A stretch of 64,000 nucleotides of DNA from Begonia masoniana. Taxonomy: Eukaryota > Streptophyta > Magnoliopsida > Cucurbitales > Begoniaceae. A program made the position numbers and the translations under genes. The notes beneath the pieces are model-generated. The model ran no database searches. It was not told the origin of the DNA and saw only the letters and a list, made by a program, of their open reading frames with translations. Where the stretch lies: assembly GCA_022432975.1 (NCBI GenBank), contig CM039512.1, forward strand, positions 2,838,519 to 2,902,518, in the 5' to 3' direction. This document shows, piece by piece, positions 32,213-41,890 of this stretch. How positions within the stretch are numbered: position 1 is the stretch's first letter; every line of letters begins with the position of its first letter.

Positions 32213-32224
32213 ATGTATATATAT
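32213..32224 (+). promoter_or_regulatory. TATA box of the AHL gene
   Basis: TATGTATATATATCAC lies about 70 bases before the ATG at 32291 and is followed by a (CT)n-rich leader. Good position for a plant core promoter. Confidence 0.5.
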
Positions 32225-32290
32225 CACTGCCTAGGGAACCAGGAAGACTGCACTGCCATCTCTCTCTCTCTTTCGCTTCAAACTGCAACA

Positions 32291-33109
32291 ATGGCGGACT
32301 ATGGTGGGGTCATCTCTCTTTCTCAACCGCACTCTTCCGATGAGGACGACGACGACGTCTCTTCTGAGCGCAGCCCTCGCAGTGTCCCTTCTCTTTCTGG
32401 AAGCGCCGGCGCCGCCATTGTTTCTTCCTCGAAACTCAAAGACAGCAAATCCTCCGCGAAGAAGCCGAGGGGAAGGCCGCCGGGCTCCAAAAACAAACCG
32501 AAACCTCCGGTTGTTATCACCAAAGAATCCGAATCTGGAATGAAGCCCGTGGTCATCGAGATATCTGCCGGTTCCGACGTCGTCGACACTCTTATTCAGT
32601 TTGCGCGGAAACGTAGCGTATCTATCACCGTACTTAGCGGTTTCGGTTCGGTCTCCAGCGTTACGCTTCGCCATCCATTATCTCATGCTCCTTCCCTCAC
32701 CCTTCACGGCCCCTTTAGCCTCCTTTCTCTCTCTGGCTCCTTTCTCTACTCTCCATCATCCTCCTCTTCGACTCCTTCTTCTTCCTCTTCAAAACCCGCT
32801 TGTTCTAATTTTGGGATTTGTCTTGCCGGAGCTCAGGGGCAGGTCTTCGGCGGAATTGTGGGCGGAAAAATAGTGGCGGCGAGTCTAGTCGTGGTGGTTG
32901 CCGCGATGTTTGTTAACCCGTCCTTTCACAGGCTGCCGAATGAAACTGAAGGTGAGGAAGAGAAAGCAACCTCCATTAATGGAAACGAAGCATGCCCTTC
33001 AAGCTCCCCTCCTTTGGCCATGTCCGTCTATGGCGTCGCCAGTCCTCTGAACTGTCAGATCTCTCCTGATGCCATGCATTGGGGTTCGAGCTCTCGCCCT
33101 TCTTTTTGA
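32291..33109 (+). CDS. AT-hook motif nuclear-localized (AHL) protein
   Basis: Intronless gene for 272 residues, start MADYGGVISLSQ (ATG after a pyrimidine-rich leader). AHL proteins bind AT-rich DNA, form trimers through the PPC/DUF296 domain, and repress growth and flowering genes in the nucleus. The AT-hook is KKPRGRPPGSKNKPKPP (RGR core at residues 60-62, type I by the trailing PPGSKNKPKP). The PPC domain runs from about residue 83 (PVVIEISAGSDVVDTLIQFA) through LSGFGSVSSVTLRHP to GQVFGGIVGGKIVAASLVVV. A Ser-rich insert (SPSSSSSTPSSSSS) interrupts the PPC domain. Lack of introns and the type I hook place it in clade A. The acidic/Ser N-terminus and Ser-rich tail are usual. The exact Arabidopsis counterpart is not assigned. 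Confidence 0.93.
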   Translation: MADYGGVISLSQPHSSDEDDDDVSSERSPRSVPSLSGSAGAAIVSSSKLKDSKSSAKKPRGRPPGSKNKPKPPVVITKESESGMKPVVIEISAGSDVVDTLIQFARKRSVSITVLSGFGSVSSVTLRHPLSHAPSLTLHGPFSLLSLSGSFLYSPSSSSSTPSSSSSKPACSNFGICLAGAQGQVFGGIVGGKIVAASLVVVVAAMFVNPSFHRLPNETEGEEEKATSINGNEACPSSSPPLAMSVYGVASPLNCQISPDAMHWGSSSRPSF

Positions 33110-34272
33110 ACAAGATGATTTTCCTCATGTTAAGATCAGTTCAGAGTGAATTATTTGCGATGAAATCAAGTGTTTGCTTCTACAACTTATCACTTTCTTA
33201 GTTTAAAATCTTGAGCCAAAATCTAGTTTCTGGCGACAGGATGACGATGATCTATGTAGGGTTTTGAATTTTATGTTGTTTCTTCCTGTTGATGTGGATT
33301 TATACACCCGTAATACCTGGCTTTTATTCTACCATTTTCTCTTATTGTCTTCTTGTTTCTTTTCAGTTAATATTTTGCTCAATCCGTCACTGATTTGAAG
33401 TGTCCTCTGAATAGCATTTTCTGAGGAAACAATCTTGACTTTCTGAAACGATATTTGTTGTGGGATTATTTTGATTTTCTATTATTTTTCTCTACCAAAT
33501 ATAATTATAACACTTAATAAAAAGTGAAAATAGTTGGAAAATTTATTAAAAAACAGAAAAAAAAGGTGTTTTTTAGGTGATGTATGCTTGAGATTTGTCC
33601 ACTGTTAGCACGAGAAACACTAGTGTAGAGATGGATCGAACAAGACCACGCTATATTGCTAGCTAGGCAGGTGTCATGCTGTCATCAGAACAACAGCATT
33701 TTTCCAATCTGTCAAAAATTTGATCATCTGACGTGATTTTTCACTGCTCTTCCAACTATTTTACATTGAAATCTGCAAATATTGAAGGGAAATGTCCATA
33801 TTTTAATAGCCATTACGGCAATGACGGTCATCGTCCCGGCGAAGACGCGGGGGGGTGGGGGCAGAGCTTCGTGCTTAGTTCTACTGTGGCGCATGAGAGA
33901 AGGAGAGCACGTGTCGGAGAGGCATTATTGTCACAGGCACAGGGTTTTAGAGAGAGAGGGAAAAAGCTGTATTTGACTTTCTTTAATGGCGGAAGTAGGA
34001 GAGAGAAAGAGAGATTGAATATCAGCAAGGAAAGAAGTTGGTCAAAACTGAAAAGGAGGGTCAGAAGAAATCGTCGGATGGGAAGGGAATTGCTGGCTAT
34101 GGCTATATCGAGGCGTGGTTTAAGTCTGTCAAAAGGAAAGTCTTCTGCTTCTTCCTCCTTCCCTGTCTGAGCTCTGGCCTCTGGACTGTGCCTTACCAAA
34201 GCTCACAGTAGATATAGCCAAAGCTTTTATATCTGTCTTGGGAATTGAACTTCTCCATCTCATTTTCAAGGG
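33110..34272. other. AHL 3' region and spacer, unrecognised GC-richer stretch
   Basis: 3' UTR and AT-rich spacer to about 33720. From 33800 to 34190 the sequence is less AT-rich and purine-biased, with open frames on both strands, none resembling a known protein and none with splice or start support. It may be a transcribed leader or a decayed gene. I make no call. Confidence 0.4.
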
Positions 34273-36113
34273 AAATTATCAAATTCAACCACGAAGTTTC
34301 GGTTTTTTTCGATTATAACCACAAACAATTTTTTTTAACAATTCAAACCGTAACGTATTAAAATTCTGTCAAAAACAACCACGCCGGACGGACGCAAAAA
34401 TCCACCGTCCGTCCGGGTACTGTTCACGTGAACAGTACCCAGACGGACGCAATTTTTTGCGGCTGGACGGGTACTGTTCACGTGAACAGTACCCGTTTAA
34501 GTTTTTTTTTTTGCTATTTTATAAATTAATTTGTAAAAAATAGTAAACGATATTGGATTTCCTTAAAAATTTTATCCCATATTCACCACGTTATGAGAAG
34601 ATAATCCAAAAATTTTCGTGATTTTACAATACTTACATGGTTTATTATAATTTTTTTACGTATGTTTTATAAAATAATTCACTAAAATTACAATATATTG
34701 TACAAGTGTTAGAAAATTACGAAACTTTTCAGATTATCTTCTCATAACGTGGTGAATATGTGATAAAATTTTTAAAGAAATCCAATATAGTTTACTATTT
34801 TTTAAAAATTAATTTATAAAATAGAAAAAAAAAAACTTAAACGGTACTGTTCACGTGAACAGTACCCGTCCAGCCACAAAAAACTGCGTCCGTCCGGGTA
34901 CTGTTCACGTGAACAGTACCCGTCCAGCCGCAAAAAACTGCGTCCGTCCGGGTACTGTTCACGTGAACAGTACCCGTTTAAGTTTTTTTTTTTTGCTATT
35001 TTATAAATTAATTTGTAAAAAATAGTAAACGATATTGGATTTCCTTAAAATTTTTATCCCATATTCACCACGTTATGAGACGATAATCTAAAAATTTTCG
35101 TGATTTTATAATATTTACATGGTTTATTATAATTTTTTTACGTATGTTTTATAAAATAATTCACTAAAATTACAATATATCGTACAAGTGTTAGAAAATT
35201 ACGAAACTTTTCAGATTATCTTCTCATAATGTGGTGAATATGAGATAAAAATTTTAAGGAAATCCAATATCGTTTACTATTTTTTAAAAATTAATTTATA
35301 AAATAGCAAAAAAAAAACTTAAATGGGTACTGTTCACGTAACAGTACCCGTCCAGCCGCAAAAAACTGCGTCCGTCCGGGTACTGTTCACGTGAACAGTA
35401 CCCGTCCAGCCGCAAAAAATTGCGTCCGTCCGGGTACTGTTCACGTGAACAGTACCCGTCCAGCCGCAAAAAACTGCGTCCGTCCGGGTACTGTTCACGT
35501 GAACAGTACCCGTCCAGCCGCAAAAAACTGCGTCCGTCCGGGTACTGTTCACGTGAACAGTACCCGTCCAGCCGCAAAAAACTGCGTCCGTCCGGGTACT
35601 GTTCACGTGAACAGTACCCGTCCAGCCGCAAAAAACTGCGTCCGTCCGGGTACTGTTCACGTGAACAGTACCCGTCCAGCCGCAAAAAATTGCGTCCGTC
35701 CGGGTACTGTTCACGTGAACAGTACCCGTCCAGCCGCAAAAAACTGCGTCCGTCCGGGTACTGTTCACGTGAACAGTACCCGTCCAGCCGCAAAAAATTG
35801 CGTCCGTCCGGGTACTGTTCACGTGAACAGTACCCGTCCAGCCGCAAAAAACTGCGTCCGTCCGGGTACTGTTCACGTGAACAGTACCCGTCCAGCCGCA
35901 AAAAACTGCGTCCGTCCGGGTACTGTTCACGTGAACAGTACCCGTCCAGCCGCAAAAAATTGCGTCCGTCCGGGTACTGTTCACGTGAACAGTACCCGTC
36001 CAGCCGCAAAAAACTGCGTCCGTCCGGGTACTGTTCACGTGAACAGTACCCGTCCAGCCGCAAAAAACTGCGTCCGTCCGGGTACTGTTCACGTGAACAG
36101 TACCCGTCCAGCC

Positions 36114-36114
36114 A

Positions 36115-36187
<73 letters not shown>
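36114..36187 (+). repeat. Poly-A tract 1 inside the palindrome array
   Basis: A run of about 73 A bases lies between ...cgtccagccac and cttaaatgggtactg. The same right junction (aaaacttaaatggg) occurs where a 340-bp AT hairpin unit meets the array at 35310-35330. Confidence 0.95.
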
Positions 36188-36189
<2 letters not shown>

Positions 36190-36390
36190 TAAATGGGTAC
36201 TGTTCACGTGAACAGTACCCGTCCAGCCGCAAAAAACTGCGTCCGTCCGGGTACTGTTCACGTGAACAGTACCCGTCCAGCCGCAAAAAACTGCGTCCGT
36301 CCGGGTACTGTTCACGTGAACAGTACCCGTCCAGCCGCAAAAAACTGCGTCCGTCCGGGTACTGTTCACGTGAACAGTACCCGTCCAGCC

Positions 36391-36391
36391 A

Positions 36392-36457
<66 letters not shown>
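36391..36457 (+). repeat. Poly-A tract 2 inside the palindrome array
   Basis: A run of about 66 A bases with the same left (cagccac) and right (cttaaatggg) junctions as tract 1. This indicates that a block of array plus poly-A has been duplicated. Confidence 0.95.
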
Positions 36458-36459
<2 letters not shown>

Positions 36460-37352
36460 TAAATGGGTACTGTTCACGTGAACAGTACCCGTCCAGCCGC
36501 AAAAAACTGCGTCCGTCCGGGTACTGTTCACGTGAACAGTACCCGTCCAGCCGCAAAAAACTGCGTCCGTCCGGGTACTGTTCACGTGAACAGTACCCGT
36601 TTAAGTTTTTTTTTTTTGCTATTTTATAAATTAATTTGTAAAAAATAGTAAACGATATTGGATTTCCTTAAAATTTTTAAAGAAATACAATATCGTTTAG
36701 TATTTTTTAAAAATTATTTTATAAAACGGAGCAGGAATAACGTAAACGAGTCACTTCTCACGTGAACATTGAACCGGACAGACTGAAAAAAACACTGTCC
36801 GTCCGTTCACTGTTCACGTGAACAGTGACCGTTTACGTTCTTCCTTCTCCGTTTTATAAATTAATTTTTGAAAAATACTAAACAATATTAGATTTACTTA
36901 AAATTTTTATCACATATTCACCACGTTATGAGAAGATAATCTGAAAAGTTTCGTGATTTTCTAACACTTGTACGATTTATTGTAATTTTAGTGAATTATT
37001 TTATAAAACATACGTAAACAAATTATAATAAATCATATAAGTATTGTAAAATCACGAAAATTTTCAGATTATCTTCTCATAACGTGGTGAATATGTGATA
37101 AAAATTTTAAGTAAATCCAATATAGCTTAATATTTTTTAAAAATTAATTTATAAAACGGAGAACGATCGAACGTAAATGATCACTGTTCATGTGAAAAGT
37201 GACCAGACGAACTCAAAAAAACACCATCCGTCCGGCGTGGTCATATTTGTCACATATTTGATACGTTATAATTTGCATTGTTAAAAAAAATTCTTCGTGG
37301 TTAGAAACGAAAAATACTCTTAGTTTGTGGTCTGAATTCATAATTTTTCATA

Positions 37353-37776
37353 AAACAAATAAGAGCAGACACGGGTCATTTGAAAGATTCAGGCACTGAG
37401 AACGCAGAGAACGGCGTAGCAGACGCCGTACCACCGTGCTCCGCCGCCGTCTGGAAGTGACGGGTGAATATAGATATTTAAGTAATGAAAAATCAAATCT
37501 TTCGAAAATGGTATTCATAAAAAAATGTTATTTTTCATCGATTAAAAGTGTACAAGCAGTTAGGTGAATGGCATTTCATAATCTGATCACCAACGTTGCC
37601 AACTACCTTAACCACCTTGAAATCCTCGAAGAACTTGGTTGAACAATCCCATGTACTTGGTTGGTTCAACCATTATATCAATTCTTTCTTCTTCTTCTTC
37701 TTCGATCCATCGGCTTCTCCTAAGCAGTTCTTCAGTTAAAAGAAGCCGATCAACCGCCATTATTGCTCCGGCGAGC
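37353..37776 (+). promoter_or_regulatory. Short upstream region of the ABCG gene
   Basis: About 425 bp separate the composite element from the proposed ATG. The frame is open upstream (SSSSSSIHRLLLSSSS), but the context at 37777 and family N-termini favour the later start. No TATA box was assigned. Confidence 0.4.
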
Positions 37777-39672
37777 ATGGAGGACGACTCAGTGATTCTC
37801 TTCTCAGAGTTCACCTCCCCTCGAGAATCCACCTCTCCTTCCTCTTCCTTCTACCGTTCGCCTTCATCTTCGAAACCCTCCATTAATCTCTCTGTCACAA
37901 ACCTTTCCTACACCGTTCATCCGAGCTAGATCTTTCCCCTTCTTCTGCGAGAGACCTAAACCGATTTACGTTCTAAAATCGGTGTCGTTTTCAGCAAAAA
38001 ACTCTCAAGTTCTCGCCATTGTTGGCCCTAGCGGTACTGGAAAATCCACTTTGCTTCGTATAATTGCAGGCAGAATGCTAGAAAATGAATTTGATCCGAG
38101 AAGTATCAGAATCAACAATGAAATTGTGAAAAACACTTTTCAGTTGAGAAAAATTTGTGGGTTTGTTGCTCAGGAAGATAATCTGCTTCCTCTTTTGACA
38201 GTAAGAGAAACCTTGATGTACAGCGCGAAGTTCAGGCTGAGTGGAGCAAGTGGAGGAGAGAGAAAGGAAAGGGTAGATAGATTGATGAAAGAGCTAGGGC
38301 TTTCTCACGTTGCAGAGAGTTTTGTAGGAGATGAAGAGGAGAGAGGAATTTCTGGAGGAGAGAGAAAAAGGGTTTCCATAGGTGTGGATATTATTAACGA
38401 CCCTCCTATTCTTCTTCTTGATGAACCAACTTCTGGGCTTGATAGCTCTTCTGCTCTTCAAATTATCGAGCTTCTCTCTTCATTGGCCAAATCAAACCAA
38501 ACGACTGTAATTTTGTCGATTCACCAACCCAGCTACAGAGTTCTTCAACATATTCATAACTTTTTGATTCTCTCTCATGGCTCTGTCGTCCACCATGGCA
38601 GCCTAGAATTGCTCGAGAAGAAAATAGCTGAGTTGGAAATGGTAATCCCTATCCAACTAAATCCTCTAGAGTTCGCTATGGAAATAATAACCTCACTCGA
38701 AGAACATTCAAACACCCATTTTCACCAATCCGCCATTGAAGAGGAAAGCGAGCTCATTCATACCCACAATGGCTGGATTCAGAAACCGCCGTTGCAGAAG
38801 AACAAAAATCAAGCACTTCCCAGATTTCACGTCTCTTGGAAATCTTGTTTCTTTGCTCGAGATTTATCAAAATCATGTACAGAACAAAACAGCTGCTTCT
38901 GGCCAGAACGATGCAGGCTCTTGTAGGTGGACTTGGGCTAGGAAGTGTGTTTATCAGAGTGAGAAAAGCAGAAGATGGAGTGGGAGAGACACTGGGATTA
39001 TTCGCTTTCAGTTTAAGCTTTCTTCTTTCTTCAACAGTCGAAGCTCTCCCCATATTTCTGCAAGAACGTAGGGTTATAATGAAAGAAGCTTCAAGAGGAG
39101 CTTATAAAATATCATCCTACATGATAGCAAACGCCATTGTTTTTCTTCCATTTCTGTTCGCCGTAGCTGTACTGTTTTCCCTTCCGGTGTACTGGCTCGC
39201 CGGACTGAATCCCTCCGTCGAAGCTTTCACTTTCTTCACCTTGGTCGTCTGGGTCATCGTTCTAATGGCCAGCTCTCTCGTCCTCTTTCTCAGTGCAGTT
39301 TCTCCAGATTTCATCACCGGAAATTCTCTCATCTGCACTGTTCTTGGCGCTTTCTTTCTGTTCTCAGGCTACTTCATCCCCAAAGAAAACATACCCAATT
39401 ATTGGATTTTTATGTACTATGTTTCTCTTTACAAGTACCCTTTGGATTGTCTAATCCAAAACGAGTATTGGAGCAGCAAAGATGAGTGCTTTCTGTGGAA
39501 CAATGAAAACCGTTCGATTTGTTTGATGAGAGGGGTCGATGTTTTGAAGAGCAGAGGGCTTGAAAGCGATACGAGGTTGATGAACATGGGAATCATGTTG
39601 GGTTTTTTTGTGTTTTATCGTCTGATCTGTTGGATTATTCTCAGCAGGAAGGTTTTAATAAGTACCATTTAG
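37777..39672 (+). pseudogene. ABCG (WBC) half-transporter, frameshifted
   Basis: Plasma-membrane half-size ABC transporter; ABCG members move lipids, hormones or specialised metabolites. Intronless, as in Arabidopsis ABCG4/5/8/10/23. Three reading segments make one 631-residue protein: 37777 to about 37920 (frame 1, MEDDSVILF... NLSYTVHP), about 37922 to 38830 (frame 2, CERPKPIYVLKSVSFSAKN onward) and about 38836 to 39672 (frame 1). Motifs: Walker A GPSGTGKST, signature ISGGERKRVSIG, Walker B ILLLDEPTSGLD, then the transmembrane half with EALPIFLQERRVIMKEASRG and FLFSGYFIPKENIPNYW. A one-base gain near 37915-37926 and a one-base loss near 38831-38836 cancel. As printed, translation stops at TAG 37927 after 50 residues. 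Everything else is well conserved, so a sequencing error or a very young pseudogene is more likely than old decay. Closest subgroup by memory: ABCG4/8/23. Confidence 0.85.
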
Positions 39673-40264
39673 ACCATTTTCTCATGTATGATTGTGGATG
39701 GTTAACCTCAAATATCAACTATATTGCTTATGAAATTTAGCATTTTCTGATGTATGTATGTATATGCATTTGAAAACAAGCAATTAAATCAAGGGCTTCT
39801 CTTTCAATTCTTCCCTCCAGTGGCTCTAGTTCTTAGACCTAGAAATTGGGCCATTTCTAATAAGCCAAACTATTCATCGATGAGCATAAAAGAAAATCAA
39901 TGGAGGTGATGAGGACAAATTAATTGATGGGTGTGATGAAAGATGGGATTTTTTTGAAGTCCTTTCATTCTTTTGCACATCAGGAGCATTGCAGCAAGGA
40001 GAGATTCACGTACAGGCTGTAAGAACAATGAATATAGATTGATTTGAGAAATTGATGACGACCCAGATAAGAAAACATACACTACTGACGGGAAACAAGA
40101 TGTCTTGTTAGGGCCGACTCTCCGACTTAAACGAAGTTTTTGGCTGAGTAATCGAGTTCTCTCCGAAGATCGGGTCGTCCGAATCGATTTTCTGTTATGC
40201 TTGTGTCCAGGTCGTGACACATCTGCTGTGGTCTCAGATGAAATTTTAGAAGTATACTGTTCAG
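39673..40264. other. Convergent intergenic region
   Basis: Holds the 3' UTRs of the ABCG gene (+) and the basic-protein gene (-). A minus-strand frame at 39897-40220 has no support as a gene. A third exon of the minus-strand gene here, after a possible donor AAG/GTAGCA near 40288, cannot be excluded. Confidence 0.4.
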
Positions 40265-41231
40265 TTAAGATACTGTTGCTACCTTATCTTTGAGACTGCC
40301 CTTCTTCTTCCCAAGAGAGATTAGTTCTTCAGTTTCTCCACTGTTGTTTTGCTTTTGCCTTTGCCATTCCAATTTGAAAGTGAACTCCACATCTTTCTTC
40401 TCTTCTATGGGTCTTTTAAGCAGCGGGCCCAAGAACAAATCCAGCATTTCTTGAGCAGGATCTCCTGTTTCTCTGATATCCACACTACTTTTACCTCTCA
40501 AACATGCATTTGAATCACAAGAAAGTTCTGGTCTATGAGCCGACAAACTACTGTTGGTTTTAAGACGATCAACGCAGCTTTCAGACTCATTCTTGGATAA
40601 CTCTGTTTTCAGAAGCATAGATTTGAATTCATTATCTTCTTTCAATGGTTGTTGATCCTTTATATCCATGTTGTCGTCAACATACTGCAAGAAATAAATA
40701 CAAGAAGTTTCTCCAAGAATTCATATATTATGTCTTAATGGCTGTCCCAATTAAAAAACTGGAGTTTTCAGAACGATAATCATCACTAAAAATGTCATTT
40801 CTGTTTACCTCTTTAGCAATGAGCAGTAGATCGTCTACAGTCAAATCAACTTCACCATTGCTCGGGGACTTGGTTTTGATTTCCTCTCTGCGTTCTGAGC
40901 TGGAGTTCTTCGGTCTTTTTCTTTTCCGAGCTTCAGATTCCAGCTCCTCTCTCCTTTCATCAGATTCCCCAATTTTTCCAGATTTTTCGTCACCCCGTTT
41001 TTGCTTTCTCGATTTCCTTCTGCTCCCATTCTTAATTTCACAATCTACGACCAAATGTGAATCCTTACTTTGAACCAAAACAGCTTCCTTGTGAAGTTCA
41101 GTTTGAGTCTTTTCAGTCACAATTTTTTCTGCATCAAGCTTGCCGTGTTTATCTGGACCATCAGATTTAGATCCTAGCAACCACCGCGGTAAACGCCGTC
41201 CAATTCCCTGATCACGAGTAACTGCGGCCAT
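40265..41231 (-). CDS. Basic, probably nuclear protein of unknown function
   Basis: Two exons, 41231-40809 (141 codons, MAAVTRDQGIGRRLPRWLLG...) and 40684-40265 (YVDDNMDIKDQQ... to TAA), join in phase 0 to 280 residues. The donor is GAG/GTAAAC and the acceptor cttgcag/TATG. The first exon is strongly charged with Lys/Arg clusters (SRRKSRKQKRG, ARKRKRPKNS), likely nuclear localisation signals, followed by EVDLTVDDLLLIAKE. The second ends with a conserved-looking block DPAQEMLDLFLGPLLKRP and KDVEFTFKLEWQRQK. No known domain was recognised. I believe similar uncharacterised proteins occur across eudicots but cannot name one. It is divergent from the transporter gene, with 659 bp between start codons. 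Confidence 0.72.
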
Positions 41232-41890
41232 TTTCTATAAAATCTTAAACGACAAATAATTTGAAACTAAGAAATTATTGTCACTACAACAGTCCCAATT
41301 TCCAGGATATTACCCTAAACTACCGCAAGACGAAGAATCCGTAGACTGCAGTCAACTTTCCAAACAAAAAACTCCCAACTATCCCTTCCCAATCAAAGAG
41401 AAGCGTATCAATTCGTACCAAATTCTCAAATCCATCTAGAACACTGAAAAATTCAGCAAAGACTCTAGAATTTCTTACCAATTTAGCTACGAGAGAACGA
41501 AATCGACGAGCTTCGCAATAATTTAAATTGACGATTCGAGAGATGAGAGAAGTTAGGGCTTTTTCAACGTTGTGAGAGAAAAGAGAGAGAGAGAGATGAA
41601 GACGTGGCAGTCAGAATTCGAGACAGCTTGGCAAGCATCGAATTAAAATCTGACATGTGGCTATTTGAAGGTTGACCTTTTGAGGAAATAGCAAATAAAT
41701 GACACGTGTAGAATGAGTAATTCGTGCGATAATTGATAATTGACACGTGTCCATCCTTCTTTCTTCGACCAAGTTGATTTACCCCGTTTCGATTTGCAGA
41801 ACCATTTAAAACATCTCATTGACCGCGCCTGCTATACTCTCCCATCTCAGCTCTCTCCCTTCTCTGCGGTTCTGGGGAAGCTTCGCGATC
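41232..41890. promoter_or_regulatory. Shared bidirectional promoter region
   Basis: Only 659 bp separate the two divergent start codons, so both promoters and 5' UTRs lie here. Two identical gACACGTGTs (G-box/ABRE-type) sites occur at 41702-41709 and 41743-41750, 41 bp apart, which is near four helical turns. A further gacgtgg word lies near 41602. Such sites bind bZIP (ABF/HY5) and bHLH (PIF/MYC) factors. Which gene they control is not shown. Confidence 0.6.

Larger units (their letters stand above)
35326..36602. repeat. 54-bp tandem array of a 28-bp perfect palindrome
   Basis: Each unit is a 28-bp palindrome, arms CGGGTACTGTTCAC plus the complement, centred on CACGTG, followed by a 26-bp linker tccagccgcaaaaaactgcg + tccgtc. 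Fourteen units run at exact 54-bp spacing from about 35379 to 36108, preceded by one with a lost G (near 35329). Four more lie at 36196-36390 and three at 36466-36601. Five further copies lie at 34417-34980, giving about 27 in all. The linkers differ almost only by aaact/aaatt. Long frames in all directions are artefacts of the 54-bp period. Confidence 0.97.
34273..37352. mobile_element. Composite nested-palindrome TIR element with G-box arrays
   Basis: The outer inverted repeats of about 115 bp are, left, aaccacgaagtttcgg, aaccacaaac, ttttttttaacaattcaaa, taacgtatt and caaccacgccggacggacg, and right, the complement with catccgtccggcgtggt, ataacgta(c)..., tttgcattgttaaaaaaaat and tcttcgtggtt. 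Between them lie four AT-rich hairpin units (34501-34839, 34981-35322, truncated 36604-36726, and 36836-37165), each itself an inverted repeat with cacgttatgagaagataatc arms. These alternate with arrays of a CACGTG-centred palindrome. No transposase is encoded, so the element is non-autonomous. Its boundaries are estimated from the repeats and no convincing target duplication was found. Its right end is about 425 bp from the ABCG start codon. Confidence 0.75.

Noticed and set aside
33733..34199. Overlapping ORFs of 123-145 codons on both strands
   Set aside because: No family resemblance, poor starts and purine-biased composition; they end just before the composite element. Not called as a gene.
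35326..36602. CRISPR-like repeat/spacer pattern (28-bp palindrome plus 26-bp linker)
   Set aside because: The linkers are essentially identical to each other, the context is a plant chromosome, and no cas genes exist. It is a tandem satellite-like array.
35326..36602. Centromeric or subtelomeric satellite
   Set aside because: The array is short, lies inside an element with terminal repeats, and is surrounded by single-copy genes.
35296..36648. ORFs of 150-430 codons on both strands with repeats such as NSTRPAAKNCVRPGTVHV
   Set aside because: The 54-bp unit is a multiple of three and palindromic, so several frames stay open by construction. There is no promoter or intron support, and poly-A tracts become poly-Lys/poly-Phe.
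39897..40220. Minus-strand ORF of 107 codons downstream of the basic-protein gene
   Set aside because: No homology recognised. It might overlap an extra 3' exon, but the TAA at 40265 gives a complete protein without it.
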